From Paraburkholderia hospita (GTDB taxonomy: Bacteria > Pseudomonadota > Gammaproteobacteria > Burkholderiales > Burkholderiaceae): DNA of 64,000 nt. The DNA is taken from the NCBI RefSeq assembly GCF_002902965.1, contig NZ_CP026108.1, positions 434,001 to 498,000 of the forward strand. Direction: 5' to 3'. The notes beneath the pieces were generated by a model. It saw only the letters and a program-made list of their open reading frames with translations. It ran no database searches and was not told the origin of the DNA. The translations under genes and the position numbers were made by a program. Shown here piece by piece: positions 54,088 to 63,536 of the stretch (the stretch's first letter is position 1; each line of letters opens with the position of its first letter).

Positions 54088-56481
54088 CTACGCCGGAGTG
54101 GCCGTGGATGAGATGGCTCGAGTATCAGCATCATCAGGAGAAGAGCATGGCCGATGGGTTCGCACCCAGCGCGCGAAGTCGCAAGGTGCGAGCGGCGGCG
54201 AGAACAGAAAGCCTTGATACAGATGGCAGCCGTGAGTGCCCAGAAACGCACGTTGTGCATGTGTTTCCACGCCCTCGGCAGTAACGGTCAGTTTCAGGAT
54301 TTCACCGAGGTGGATCAGTGTTTGCGCCAGCGATTCTGCCATCCTGTCGTGGCCGATCCGCTGCACGAAGTTTTTGTCGATTTTTAGTTCCTTGACTGCG
54401 AACCGGTGGAGGTAGCTCAGGGATGAGTAGCCCGTGCCAAAATCGTCGATCGAAAGTGCGACGCCAAGCACCTGAATGGCATCGAGCGTCTTGCGAATTT
54501 CGTCGACCGATTCATCGAAGAGAACCCGCTCGGTCATTTCGAGCGTCAGATCTGCGGCAACCAGACCATGAGACTGCAGCGTGTCGGTGATGAAGCCTGG
54601 GTAATTGGGACGCTTGAAGTCTGCGGCGCAGACGTTCACCGAAATGTTGGGTACCTCAAGACCTTCGACTCGCCACTCGGCCAGTTGCCTGCAGGCCTCA
54701 ACCATCACCCAGGCATCGATCTCCGTGATCAGCCCGCTTTCCTCCGCGATGGCGATGAAGCGATCCGGCGCAATGCTGCCTTGCGCGTCGCTGTCCCACC
54801 GCACGAGCGCCTCTACACCCCGTAGCACGCCAGTGCCATCCACCTTGGGCTGGTAGGCGACATGGAGGGCGTTGCCTCGCAACGCCCGCTGCAGTGCGAT
54901 CTCCAGCTCGAGCTGCTCCTTGGCCTGACGCTCGTACTCGGGAGCATAGAACCGCACCTGGTTGCGGCCCGAACTCTTGGCCTTGTACATCGCCAGATCT
55001 GCGTTGCGCAGCAGGATGTCGGTTTCTTCTCCGTCGTGCGGTGAGAGCGCGATACCGATGCTGGCGCTGATCGTGATGCGGGTGTCTTGCTCCGGGTTGA
55101 TGAGGATAGGTTGGCACACGGCCTGCAGGATGCGCCCGGCGACATGTTTGGCTTTTAGCACGTCGCACTCCTGGATGACGGCGAGAAACTCGTCTCCCCC
55201 AAGGCGGCCAATTACGTCACCGGTCTGGATCTGGCTCTGGAGGCGCCGTGCAATCTCGCTGAGAACCTGATCGCCGATGGCATGACCTTGCGTGTCGTTC
55301 ACGCGTTTGAAACGGTCCAGATCGACGAAGAGTACCGCGAGCGTTGCCCCGTTCTGTTTTGCGTTCGTCAGAAGCCGGTGAGCTTCTCTTTGAAGCTGTG
55401 ACCGGTTTGGCAGACCAGTTAGCGAATCGAACCATGCGAGTCGTTGCAAGTGCCGCTCCATGGTCAGTCTCTTGCGCAATTGTCTGCTGAACATCAGCGA
55501 CAACAGGATGAGAAGTCCGTCAAGAATGACGCTGACGATACCAATTGCGATCGCTCGTTTCCGCCATCCCGCGAAGATGTCGTCCGTTGCGAAGCCCACG
55601 ACGACGACGAGCGGATAGCTCCCGACTCGCCGGAAAGTGTACAGGCGCTCGATGTGGTCGAGCACGGCTATGTCGATATAGGTGCCGTGATCGGATTGTA
55701 CGAGCGGCTCAAACGAGTGACCGCCCGCGAGAGACTTGCCGATGTCACCCTCGTGAAACGGTTGGCGCATAAGAACCGTTCCGTCTGTGCGCAGCAACGT
55801 AATCGTGTCGTGCCGGCCGAGTATCGAATGTTCGAAAAGTTGCCGGAAATAGCTGAGCCGCAGTGTGCTGCCGACGATTCCTGCGAAATCGCCGCTCTTG
55901 TCCTCGAGCCGCCGGCTTAGCGCGATATGTGCCTGTGGTAGTCCGGGTGCGGCTGTGAACGGCAGGTACGGCGCGCTGATATAGAGGCCGGCATCCTTTT
56001 CGCGTCGCTGAATCTGGAAGTAATCGCGACTGCTTACATCGAGCTTTCGCGGCTGAATGGAATGCGAATCGAGCACCAGCTTTCCCGTTGCGTCCGTTGC
56101 AAACAGGGTACCCAGTTCCTTCGCATTGGTGGCCGAACCGAACGCGACGAGCTGCCGGACTTCCGGGGGAAGCCGTGAGATGCTGGTCGTCCCGACACTT
56201 GTCGCAACGTCGCGCATGGCGAGTTGGTAGAGGTCAAGATTGCGCTCGATCTCGTTTTGCAGCGAGACCACCATATTCTGCGCGGCATCGCGAGCCTGCG
56301 ACATCGCATCGAGCCTCATTTGATAAAGCGAGGCGACCGTGACTCCCGTAGTCGCGAGCGAGATTCCAATTCCCGCGCAAATAAACAGCGCCGGCTTGTT
56401 AATGAGGGAGCTTGAAAGTCGAATCATGGTCTTCTGGAATGCTCGGGAAAGCTGCACGTAAGCAACCGGGCTCACACGCAC
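54088..56481 (-). CDS. Membrane-bound GGDEF-EAL protein with periplasmic sensor
   Basis: The product is 797 aa from 56481; a start at 56427 (MIRLSS) is also possible. Two membrane helices (near LFICAGIGISLATTGVTVAS and IGIVSVILDGLLILLSLMF) enclose a Cache-like sensor of ~270 residues. GGDEF follows with GRLGGDEFLAVIQ and an upstream DLDRFKRVNDTQGH. EAL shows GVEALVRW and, downstream, DDFGTGYSSLSYL and TAEGVETHAQ. Both catalytic signatures are intact, so it could make and/or degrade c-di-GMP. The last ~30 residues lie beyond the EAL domain. The gene stands alone. Confidence 0.9.
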   Translation of the reverse strand: MRVSPVAYVQLSRAFQKTMIRLSSSLINKPALFICAGIGISLATTGVTVASLYQMRLDAMSQARDAAQNMVVSLQNEIERNLDLYQLAMRDVATSVGTTSISRLPPEVRQLVAFGSATNAKELGTLFATDATGKLVLDSHSIQPRKLDVSSRDYFQIQRREKDAGLYISAPYLPFTAAPGLPQAHIALSRRLEDKSGDFAGIVGSTLRLSYFRQLFEHSILGRHDTITLLRTDGTVLMRQPFHEGDIGKSLAGGHSFEPLVQSDHGTYIDIAVLDHIERLYTFRRVGSYPLVVVVGFATDDIFAGWRKRAIAIGIVSVILDGLLILLSLMFSRQLRKRLTMERHLQRLAWFDSLTGLPNRSQLQREAHRLLTNAKQNGATLAVLFVDLDRFKRVNDTQGHAIGDQVLSEIARRLQSQIQTGDVIGRLGGDEFLAVIQECDVLKAKHVAGRILQAVCQPILINPEQDTRITISASIGIALSPHDGEETDILLRNADLAMYKAKSSGRNQVRFYAPEYERQAKEQLELEIALQRALRGNALHVAYQPKVDGTGVLRGVEALVRWDSDAQGSIAPDRFIAIAEESGLITEIDAWVMVEACRQLAEWRVEGLEVPNISVNVCAADFKRPNYPGFITDTLQSHGLVAADLTLEMTERVLFDESVDEIRKTLDAIQVLGVALSIDDFGTGYSSLSYLHRFAVKELKIDKNFVQRIGHDRMAESLAQTLIHLGEILKLTVTAEGVETHAQRAFLGTHGCHLYQGFLFSPPLAPCDFARWVRTHRPCSSPDDADTRAISSTATPA

Positions 56482-56729
56482 TCTATTGCGCTGGTCTTCG
56501 CAAACCCACCGAATTGTATCGGACCATGTAAGCAGGAAGGTGAACGCCGGGACAGGCGAAGGATGTCTCTTAGGCCAATTTCCCCAGGCGAAGCATCAGT
56601 TGAGATATCGGCCGGGACAGGTGAAACTTTACCTTCAGCGCGAGGCGGGCTCCGTCATTGGCCAAGCGATGATGGCAACGGAAGGAGAGGGGAGGCCCGA
56701 GGCGAACGGTCTCGCGACATCACGCAGCT

Positions 56730-57049
56730 AAACGCGAATGCCAGCCCGAAGTCCCGCCGGATTAGTCGCCCAACCGCACCGATAGTCCAACGATCAGCAT
56801 CGATAGCATAGTCGCGGGGAACTCCGGCGAGCGCTTCGGCAAGCTTGCCCCGTGCACGTCTGTCGAGCACTGATTGTCGGCCGCCGAGGGAAAGGTTTCG
56901 AAGGGCGGCCATTCCTCCGCGTTCCACCATTGCTCGGTATTGTCGGAAAGGCCCAATTCCTGTGCGATACGCGTGACGCTGTGACCCGCCATGAGCATCT
57001 CGCCTGCCTTGATCCGTAAGGAGACTTTATGTCGTTCTCGAGTTGGCAC
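56730..57049 (-). pseudogene. IS630-like transposase N-terminal relic with frameshift
   Basis: One frame gives AGEMLMAGHSVTRIAQELGL, the first HTH; another continues LRNLSLGGRQSVLDRRARGK and ALAGVPRDYAIDADRWTIGA, the winged second HTH of IS630-type transposases. The DDE part is missing. Confidence 0.5.
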
Positions 57050-57141
57050 AGGGCAATCGTAGTCCGGGGATCCTGGCGAGCGTGCATTATCGGCGCATTC
57101 CGTTTGCGATACAGTATATGCATTAACCGTCCGGCAGGACT

Positions 57142-57286
57142 GTGCCCACCATACTTATTGTCGACGACGATCCTGGCGTCGCGCGCGCGTGGCGCCGCCT
57201 GCTGTCTCTGGAAAGAGACACGGTGGAGACGGCATCCGATGGACTGACGGGACTCGCGGCTGCAACAGCAACCAGACCTGCTGTCC
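57142..57286 (+). pseudogene. Response-regulator receiver fragment
   Basis: From GTG 57142 the frame reads PTILIVDDDPGVARAWRRLL, then TVETASDGLTGLAAA, the first beta-alpha-beta part of a receiver domain with its acidic pair. The sequence breaks near 57286, before the phospho-acceptor aspartate, against the end of a GGDEF relic. Confidence 0.5.
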
Positions 57287-58252
57287 CTATCGCTGGTCAG
57301 CACGTTTCATCAGCAGTTCGAAGGAATCATCGCGGTTTGCGAAGGCGATACCGACACTTGCGCCAATGGTCGCGGTGATGCCCGTCGACAGCAGATAGGG
57401 GAAGGATAGCTGTTCGATGACACGCTGGGCCAGCGCGGCGCTCGCGGCAGGGTAGCGTTCACCGCGACGACGAGGAATTCGTCGCCGCCGAGCCGTGCCA
57501 CGATATCATCGTGTCGGAGTACCGTGGTCAGACGCTCGGCCACCGTTGCCAGAACCTCGTCTCCGGCGTGGTGGGCAAGCGTGTCGTTGACCCGCTTGAA
57601 ACCGTCAAGGTCAACATACATGACGTTCACGGCGGGTCCCTGGTCCGCCGTTTGGCGCGAAAGCAGCCCCTCGAGCCGGTCACGCAGATCGCGCCGGTTG
57701 GACAGACCCGAGAGCGGGTCATGACGTGCCAGATTTCGCGCCGTTCGGTGACATCCTCGATGACGATGACGGCGCTGCCATCCGGCACTGGATTGTGTGT
57801 GATCTCGAGCTGTCGACCGTTGCACAGTTCAAGGTCGAGCGGGTTGCGCTCCCCGGCCAGCCAGGCGGTACACCGTTCGACCATCTGCTGTCTGAGCGTG
57901 TCGCCGAACTGTGCCGGTCCGACATGCCCGATGGATTCAGGCAGGGGCACATTGAGTTCCAGTCTTTCGACGGTCGCACCGAACAGCTCCGCTGTGCGGC
58001 GGTTCGCGATAATCACCTTGTCGTCTTCGTCGAGCGTGCACAGGCCGTGTGGCATGTGGGCGAGCGGACGATGGAAATCATCGCAACGATGTAGACCACG
58101 AGCGGGACCATCAGAATCAATGAGCCAACGCGGGGTGCGAGGAGCGCGCCGAGTCCGATAGGGACCGCACCGAGGCAAATCTGCGTTATGGCCAGATGGG
58201 GCAGGGCGGCGTTGCGTGATGCGATGCCGCCCAGAATACCAGCTGTCACCAT
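57287..58252 (-). pseudogene. Membrane-PAS-GGDEF protein, multiple frameshifts
   Basis: Pieces in different frames line up in order. A membrane region (ITQICLGAVPIGLGALLAP) is at 58252-58090 and a PAS domain (MPHGLCTLDEDDKVIIANRR, then VIVIEDVTERRE) to about 57740. A GGDEF domain (DLDGFKRVNDTLAHHAGDEV, RLGGDEFLVV) reaches about 57460, with its end TIGASVGIAFANRDDSFELL in yet another frame closing at 57287. At least three shifts are needed to restore it, and the start is lost. It is a dead diguanylate cyclase gene. Confidence 0.65.
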
Positions 58253-59137
58253 GATGGCGAGCGACGTCAGATTCGGAACCTGGTGACATGACGCACTTCA
58301 TTGCATCGCGCGCGACTTTACGGCGCGCAGTCGCACGGCGGCTGTGCAATCGGGCATATGGGTAAGCTTTTACGGGCGGGCATCGCTCGGTACCTCACTA
58401 CTACTCGGTATGAGCACATTGCCGACCTCTGCATTCTCTCTTGAGCCATAGCAGCGCCCACAGTTGATGCAGGCGGACATGATTCACGGCCGGACAATAT
58501 CGAACGGCGTCGAGAGCAGCGACGAGCGGGTGGACGGGGTAACGCTGTTTTGCCCTCGCGCTGGTGTCGCGAGCATCGACTCAAGGATAAGTGGCGTACG
58601 TGACATGGCGGGGCCGCAGGTTCGTTTTGCTTTCCGGGCCGAGTGCGGGACGGCTGCTTTCCGAACTACGGCATAACGACGGATTACTTGATGGCTTCAC
58701 TCGTCCGTAACATCCCCAAGCCAGGCGCCAGAGGGATCTCTGCAGCTACGAGCAGCCGCCGCGCTGCGCCGAGGTACGAGCCGCCGGGTTTTCGCAAAGT
58801 GGAGGTGCCTGTTCCGGTTAAGTGGCTAGCCGCGTTCGTAGCAGAGCTGGCTTTGCAGAACAGCTTGAGGTCACCAGAGAAAGTGCGGACGCTGTGAAGC
58901 AACGAGGAGGGCGTCGAACGGCTCTTTTCATTTCTCAGCGCGGACACGTAGAAGACTTACGGCCTCTATGAGGCGCCCGATGCCGAAGCCACCGCACCGC
59001 TGCACGCCGTGCGAATCTGCCGGCTGATGTGACCGGCGAGGTGAGCGACTTGCGGCCAGAGATGTTCAGCCAGAAGGCAGCGATCGACATGGTATGCGGG
59101 GACATGGGTGCCTTTTCTCTCGCGCCGCTAAACATTG
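58253..59137. other. Stretch of 885 bases without a supported gene
   Basis: The open frames here lack start signals and family motifs. The first part is the lost 5' end of the GGDEF relic; the rest may be IS remnants I cannot identify. Confidence 0.4.
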
Positions 59138-59914
59138 CTACAGTGCAAACAACCGCCCTAGTTGCGGCTCACTATCGGGCACGCCAGCAAGCCGCAACGC
59201 GTGCCAGGCCATCGCGAAGTTGCTCGAGATGATGGGCTTGCCTGTCGCCGCCTCCAGTTGCGGGATCAGCGCAGCTACACGCAGGCTCGTGCAGGAGACG
59301 AACACCGCGTCCACATCGGCGTGCCGCGCAAGCTGCCCGATCGCCGTGCAAAGCGACCGGGCGTCGATCCGGGCGACCTCGTTATCGTCTGCGTGTTCGA
59401 ATGATGCGATGCGGGCCACGGCAATCCCGCGCGCTTCGATGTAGTCGCACATGAACTCGTTAATGGAGCGGATATACGGCGTCAGCAACGCGGCACGCCG
59501 CACCTGTAGCGCATCGAGGGCTGCGACGGCACCCGTTATTGGGGTCGTGCAGGCGATGCCGGGACGCGCCTCGCGTATGCGTGAAAATACGCGCTCCTCG
59601 CCGATCACCATGGCCGCCGACGTGCAGCCGAACGCCACCACATCGAGCCGCTCCCCAGGAAGGAGCAACCCGACAGCCGGGGCGATGCGCGATTCAATTT
59701 CCGCCAGTCGTGCCGGTGTGATATCCGGCGAGTTCCGCAAGCGGCTTTCATAGAAAGCGACGCCGTCCTGCCGGAGCAGCTGACGCCATTCGTGTTCGAT
59801 CGTGTGGTCGGTTGCCAGCACGATGAGGCCGATTGCCGCGCGCTGCGCGACTCCGCCGTCGAGCGCGAAATCGAGCTTCATGTAGGCATCGTGCTGCAGT
59901 GAGGTCATGCTCAT
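59138..59914 (-). CDS. Maleate isomerase/EutA-type Asp/Glu racemase-superfamily protein
   Basis: The product is 258 aa. The first catalytic cysteine lies in VVAFGCTSAAMVIGEE and the second in AVFVSCTSLRVAALIP, the two-cysteine arrangement of the maleate cis-trans isomerase/arylmalonate decarboxylase/EutA group. IGLIVLATDHTIEHEWR is the typical N-terminal strand. The start at 59914 overlaps the oxidase stop as ATGA, so the genes are coupled. In ectoine pathways EutA-like proteins sit near transporters, but the substrate here cannot be read from sequence. Together with the DadA-like enzyme, amino- or dicarboxylic-acid breakdown is likely. Confidence 0.8.
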   Translation of the reverse strand: MSMTSLQHDAYMKLDFALDGGVAQRAAIGLIVLATDHTIEHEWRQLLRQDGVAFYESRLRNSPDITPARLAEIESRIAPAVGLLLPGERLDVVAFGCTSAAMVIGEERVFSRIREARPGIACTTPITGAVAALDALQVRRAALLTPYIRSINEFMCDYIEARGIAVARIASFEHADDNEVARIDARSLCTAIGQLARHADVDAVFVSCTSLRVAALIPQLEAATGKPIISSNFAMAWHALRLAGVPDSEPQLGRLFAL

Positions 59915-61161
59915 TTCATCGTCATCCCTGTCAGGTCCAGTTCGGGCGTGCGCCCCGTCATAATGTCGGCGAGCAGTCTTGCGGTGCCGCAAGACATCGT
60001 CCATCCCATGTGTCCGTGCCCCGTGTTCAGAAAGAGATTGCGGTGGCGTGTACGGCCGATCAGCGGGGTGCCCTCGGGTGTCATGGGTCGCAGCCCGGCC
60101 CAGTAGCTCGGCTTCGTGTAGTCGGCGCCGTCGGGGAACAACTCGCGCGCCGCGCGTAGCATCGGGACAAAGTCTGCGGGCGTGTGGCGCGTGTCGTAGC
60201 CTGCAAATTCGGCCGTCGCGGTAAAGCGGAGGCGTTCGCCGAAGCGTGCCCATGCAACGAGATGGTTTTCGTCTACGCCGCCAATCTGCGGAGGCCGGTA
60301 TTCGCGTCCGGCCGGAAATGTCGCCGAGTAGCCTTTGACGGGATAGATCGCCAGCCTGTAGCCGAGCGGGCGCGCGAGAATCGGCGAATACGAGCCGAGC
60401 GCGATCACAAAGTCGTCGCCGTCGATCAGACCCGCCGGCGTGCGGACACCTGTTATCCGGTCGCCGGCCGTTTCGATACGACTGATCGGGGTGTCAAACA
60501 TAAAGCGTACGTCAAGTCGCTCACAGACTTTCTGCAGCTCGCGGGTGAACTGATGCGCATCGCCGCTTTCGTCAGTGGGGCAGTAGATCGCGCCGGCAAT
60601 CCCGTCGCGCGCGTGCTCAAGCGCTGGCTCACGCACGACTACCTGTGCGACGTCCAGCGTTTCGAGCGGCAAACCATTTTCGACAAGGATCGACATATTC
60701 GAGCGGCCGCGCTCGAACGACGCCGCGTCACGATAGAGATACAGCAGGCCGCGGCTGATCCGCTCGTACTGCAATTGTTCTCTTGCAGTCAATTGCTGTA
60801 GCTGATCCTGTGCGTATCGGCACAACCGTACCTTGCGCGAAGTGTTTTCGCGCGAGCGCGTCGCGGTGCAGTTGCGCAGGAACAGCACACACCACGCCCA
60901 CATGTGCGGATCGGCGTTGAGTCGCAGGCGAAGCGCCTGTCCTTCGACGAAGAGTGATTTCAACAGGATTTTGGGTGCGTGCGGTGAAGCCCACGCATAC
61001 GAATGCCCCGGCGCGACGAGCCCGGCATTCGCAAAGCTGGTTTCGAGCGCAACACCCGAGCGGCGATCGAGCACGGTGACGGCGCGACCGTCCCTCGCGA
61101 GGTAATACGCCGTCGTAACACCTGCAAGGCCGGCGCCGAGCACGATGCTTTTCATCTGCAC
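59911..61161 (-). CDS. DadA-like FAD-dependent D-amino-acid dehydrogenase
   Basis: The product is 416 aa (MKSIVLGAG at 61155 is an alternative start). The FAD-binding motif is VLGAGLAGVTTAYYLARDG at the N-terminus, followed by LDRRSGVALETSFANAG, as in DadA. The C-terminal GLRPMTPEGTPLIGRTRHRN and NTGHGHMGWTMSCGTARL are the conserved FAD-contact end. It should oxidise a D-amino acid or related secondary amine at the membrane. The gene is divergent from the Liv transporter and coupled to the EutA-like gene. Confidence 0.87.
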   Translation of the reverse strand: MQMKSIVLGAGLAGVTTAYYLARDGRAVTVLDRRSGVALETSFANAGLVAPGHSYAWASPHAPKILLKSLFVEGQALRLRLNADPHMWAWCVLFLRNCTATRSRENTSRKVRLCRYAQDQLQQLTAREQLQYERISRGLLYLYRDAASFERGRSNMSILVENGLPLETLDVAQVVVREPALEHARDGIAGAIYCPTDESGDAHQFTRELQKVCERLDVRFMFDTPISRIETAGDRITGVRTPAGLIDGDDFVIALGSYSPILARPLGYRLAIYPVKGYSATFPAGREYRPPQIGGVDENHLVAWARFGERLRFTATAEFAGYDTRHTPADFVPMLRAARELFPDGADYTKPSYWAGLRPMTPEGTPLIGRTRHRNLFLNTGHGHMGWTMSCGTARLLADIMTGRTPELDLTGMTMK

Positions 61162-61414
61162 CCCTGTTGTCGTCTAGTAAATATAGGTCTGCCGCCGCTT
61201 TCTTGGGTGATTTATACGCGGATACCCTATATCGGCTCAGCGGTTCGGGGGACCTATCATGAATAAGGCATCTTGCTCGGGCATTGCACGAAAGGTGTAC
61301 ACGAGGCTCGCGGAATACCGCGCAGGACGATTTATTACGTTACGCTAACTGATCGCGCCGGCTTACCCGCGTCGCGGGACCGTCCGGTCGGATTCACAGT
61401 CAGGAGCCGAGAAC
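61162..61414. promoter_or_regulatory. Divergent promoter region of the catabolic and transport genes
   Basis: These 253 bases lie between the leftward oxidase and the rightward transporter genes. AT-richer patches near 61175-61190 and 61325-61350 are the candidate promoters. No clear operator dyad was seen. Confidence 0.45.
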
Positions 61415-62608
61415 ATGAATGCTCAGAACAATGGCATGCCCGACGCCTTCCGCGTGCTACGGCAAACCGTTGCTGCGGCTACCTTCGGTCTGGCGACACT
61501 CGCCGCGCTCGCCCCCGAAGTGGCGCATAGCCAGACCATCAAGATCGGCGTACCGGTGCCGCTTTCGGGTAGCAGCGCCAACGCCGGCACCGATATCGTC
61601 AACGGCGCCAAACTGGCCGCCGCGAAGATCAACGCGGCGGGCGGTGTGCTGGGTAAGCAGGTCGAACTCGTGCCGGAGGACGATGCCTGCGACGCGCAAA
61701 CGGCGGTGCAGGCCGCGCAGAAGCTGGTCGACGCGGGTGTGGTCGCGGTGGCCGGTGGGTATTGCTCGAGCGCCGCGCTTCCCGAGCTGACGACCTTTCA
61801 TCGGTCCGGCATTCCGTACGTACTCGATGCGTCGACCAACCCGAAGCTGACCGAAATGGGCTACGACAACGTCTTTCGCACCATTGGCCGTGATGATCAG
61901 CAGGGCCCGTTCGCTGCCAGCTTCATCAAGAACTCGCTGCACGCGAAGCGCGCGGCGGTCATCGACGACAATACAACTTATTCGAAGGGGCTGGCGCAGA
62001 ACACGGTCGACGCGCTCAAGAAGGGCGGTGTCGAAGTCGTGTACGCTGACTCGATCACGCCCGGCCAGATGGATTACTCGCCGACCCTGACCAAAGTCGC
62101 GTCGCTCAAACCCGACGTGATCTACTACACCGGTTACTTTTCCGAAGCCGGACTGCTCGTGAAGGAGGCGCGGCAACTGGGCCTCAAGATGACCCTCATG
62201 GGTGGCGACGCCACCAACGACCCGACGCTGATGAAAACGGCCGGCCCGGCCGCCGACGGCATGATCATCACGACCTCTCCGCTGGCGCAATTCCTTTCCG
62301 GCGCGCACAGCTACGTCGACGACTACACAAAGGCATATGGACAGGGTCCCGGCCCGTATTCCGTCTATGAATACGATGCCGTCGCCGTAACGGCAAAGGC
62401 GATTGCCGATGCGAAATCGGCGGACCCGAAGGCGATCATCGCCGCGCTGCACAAGATCAAGGACTATGCGGGCCTGACTGGAACGATCGGATTCGATCCG
62501 AAGGGCGACCGCAGCCGCGCGGTGTACATCACGATCATCGTGCGGAACGACCAGTTCGCGGCTTACCAAAGGCAGGACGCGGGCGGTCACTGGGTGGCAA
62601 TGAAATAG
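61415..62608 (+). CDS. Branched-chain-type amino acid ABC transporter, substrate-binding protein
   Basis: The product is 397 aa. A long signal peptide ends near ALAPEVAHSQ. The mature part begins TIKIGVPVPLSGSSANAGTD and contains DDACDAQTAVQAAQKLV and a YCSSAALPELTTFHRSGIPY segment, characteristic of the LivK/leucine-isoleucine-valine binding family (peripla_BP_6). It is exported to the periplasm. GGAG precedes the start. The two permease genes follow at 26 and 4 bases. Confidence 0.9.
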   Translation: MNAQNNGMPDAFRVLRQTVAAATFGLATLAALAPEVAHSQTIKIGVPVPLSGSSANAGTDIVNGAKLAAAKINAAGGVLGKQVELVPEDDACDAQTAVQAAQKLVDAGVVAVAGGYCSSAALPELTTFHRSGIPYVLDASTNPKLTEMGYDNVFRTIGRDDQQGPFAASFIKNSLHAKRAAVIDDNTTYSKGLAQNTVDALKKGGVEVVYADSITPGQMDYSPTLTKVASLKPDVIYYTGYFSEAGLLVKEARQLGLKMTLMGGDATNDPTLMKTAGPAADGMIITTSPLAQFLSGAHSYVDDYTKAYGQGPGPYSVYEYDAVAVTAKAIADAKSADPKAIIAALHKIKDYAGLTGTIGFDPKGDRSRAVYITIIVRNDQFAAYQRQDAGGHWVAMK

Positions 62609-62633
62609 GCGCCGCGGCTCACCCGTTGCGGCC

Positions 62634-63533
62634 ATGAGCACCTTTTTCCAGTACGTCGTCGAAGGGCTGACGATCGGCTCGTTCTACGCGCTCGTGGCCC
62701 TCGGGTACACGATGGTCTACGGCATCATCCGTCTCATCAACTTTGCGCACGGCGATCTGTTCATGGTCGGCGCATTTATCGGCTGGACCAGCCTCGCAGC
62801 GTTCGCGAGCGCGCATCTGTCGCTTGCGCTCGCGCTGGCGGCTGCTTTCGCGGTGTCGATGGTCGCGACGGGTGGACTCGGCGTCGCCATCGCGCGCGTC
62901 GCGTATCAGCCATTGCTGCGCGCACCGCGCCTGTCGATCCTCATTACCGCGCTAGGCATCTCGCTGGCACTCGAAAACGCCGTGCTTCTTATTTACGGCG
63001 CCGGCTTCAGGACCTATCCGCACCTGCTCACCCACGCGGGACTCAATCTGCTCGACGTGCAAATAACGTTCGCGCAGATCGGCATCGTCGCCGTCAGCTT
63101 TACGCTGATGCTGGGTCTCTACTTTTTCGTGCATCACACGTTCCTCGGCACCGCGATGCGTGCGCTCGCTATCGATCAGGATGCAGCGCGCCTGATGGGC
63201 ATTGATGTCGAGCGGATGATCCAGCTCACCTTCTTCATCGGATCGGTTCTCGCTGCAGTCGCGGGCGTGATGGAGGGCCTCTTTTATACGCAGATCAACT
63301 TTTTCATGGGCTTCGTGCTCGGCCTGCGCGCATTTACCGCGGCCGTGCTCGGTGGCATCGGCAATATACCGGGCGCCATGGCGGGCGGACTCCTGATCGG
63401 GCTGCTGGAGGCATTCGGCGCTGGTTATGTGTCGTCGCGGTGGACGGATGTGTTCGTGTTCGGCGTGCTGATCGCCGTGCTGGTGGTCAAGCCGACGGGC
63501 CTGTTCGGCGAGCGCGTCGTCGAGAGGATGTAG
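62634..63533 (+). CDS. livH: LivH-type ABC transporter permease
   Basis: The product is 299 aa, with about 8 membrane helices. The start YVVEGLTIGSFYALVALGYT and GIIRLINFAHGDLFMVGAFI are hallmarks of LivH. The conserved cytoplasmic loop MRALAIDQDAARLMGIDVER contacts the ATPase. The final GLFGERVVERM ending is typical. The next gene starts 3 bases after the stop. Confidence 0.92.
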   Translation: MSTFFQYVVEGLTIGSFYALVALGYTMVYGIIRLINFAHGDLFMVGAFIGWTSLAAFASAHLSLALALAAAFAVSMVATGGLGVAIARVAYQPLLRAPRLSILITALGISLALENAVLLIYGAGFRTYPHLLTHAGLNLLDVQITFAQIGIVAVSFTLMLGLYFFVHHTFLGTAMRALAIDQDAARLMGIDVERMIQLTFFIGSVLAAVAGVMEGLFYTQINFFMGFVLGLRAFTAAVLGGIGNIPGAMAGGLLIGLLEAFGAGYVSSRWTDVFVFGVLIAVLVVKPTGLFGERVVERM

Positions 63534-63536
63534 CGT

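Noticed and set aside
58684..58947. Minus-strand 87-codon frame near the GGDEF relic
   Set aside because: No ribosome-binding site or family similarity; composition is that of random GC-rich sequence.
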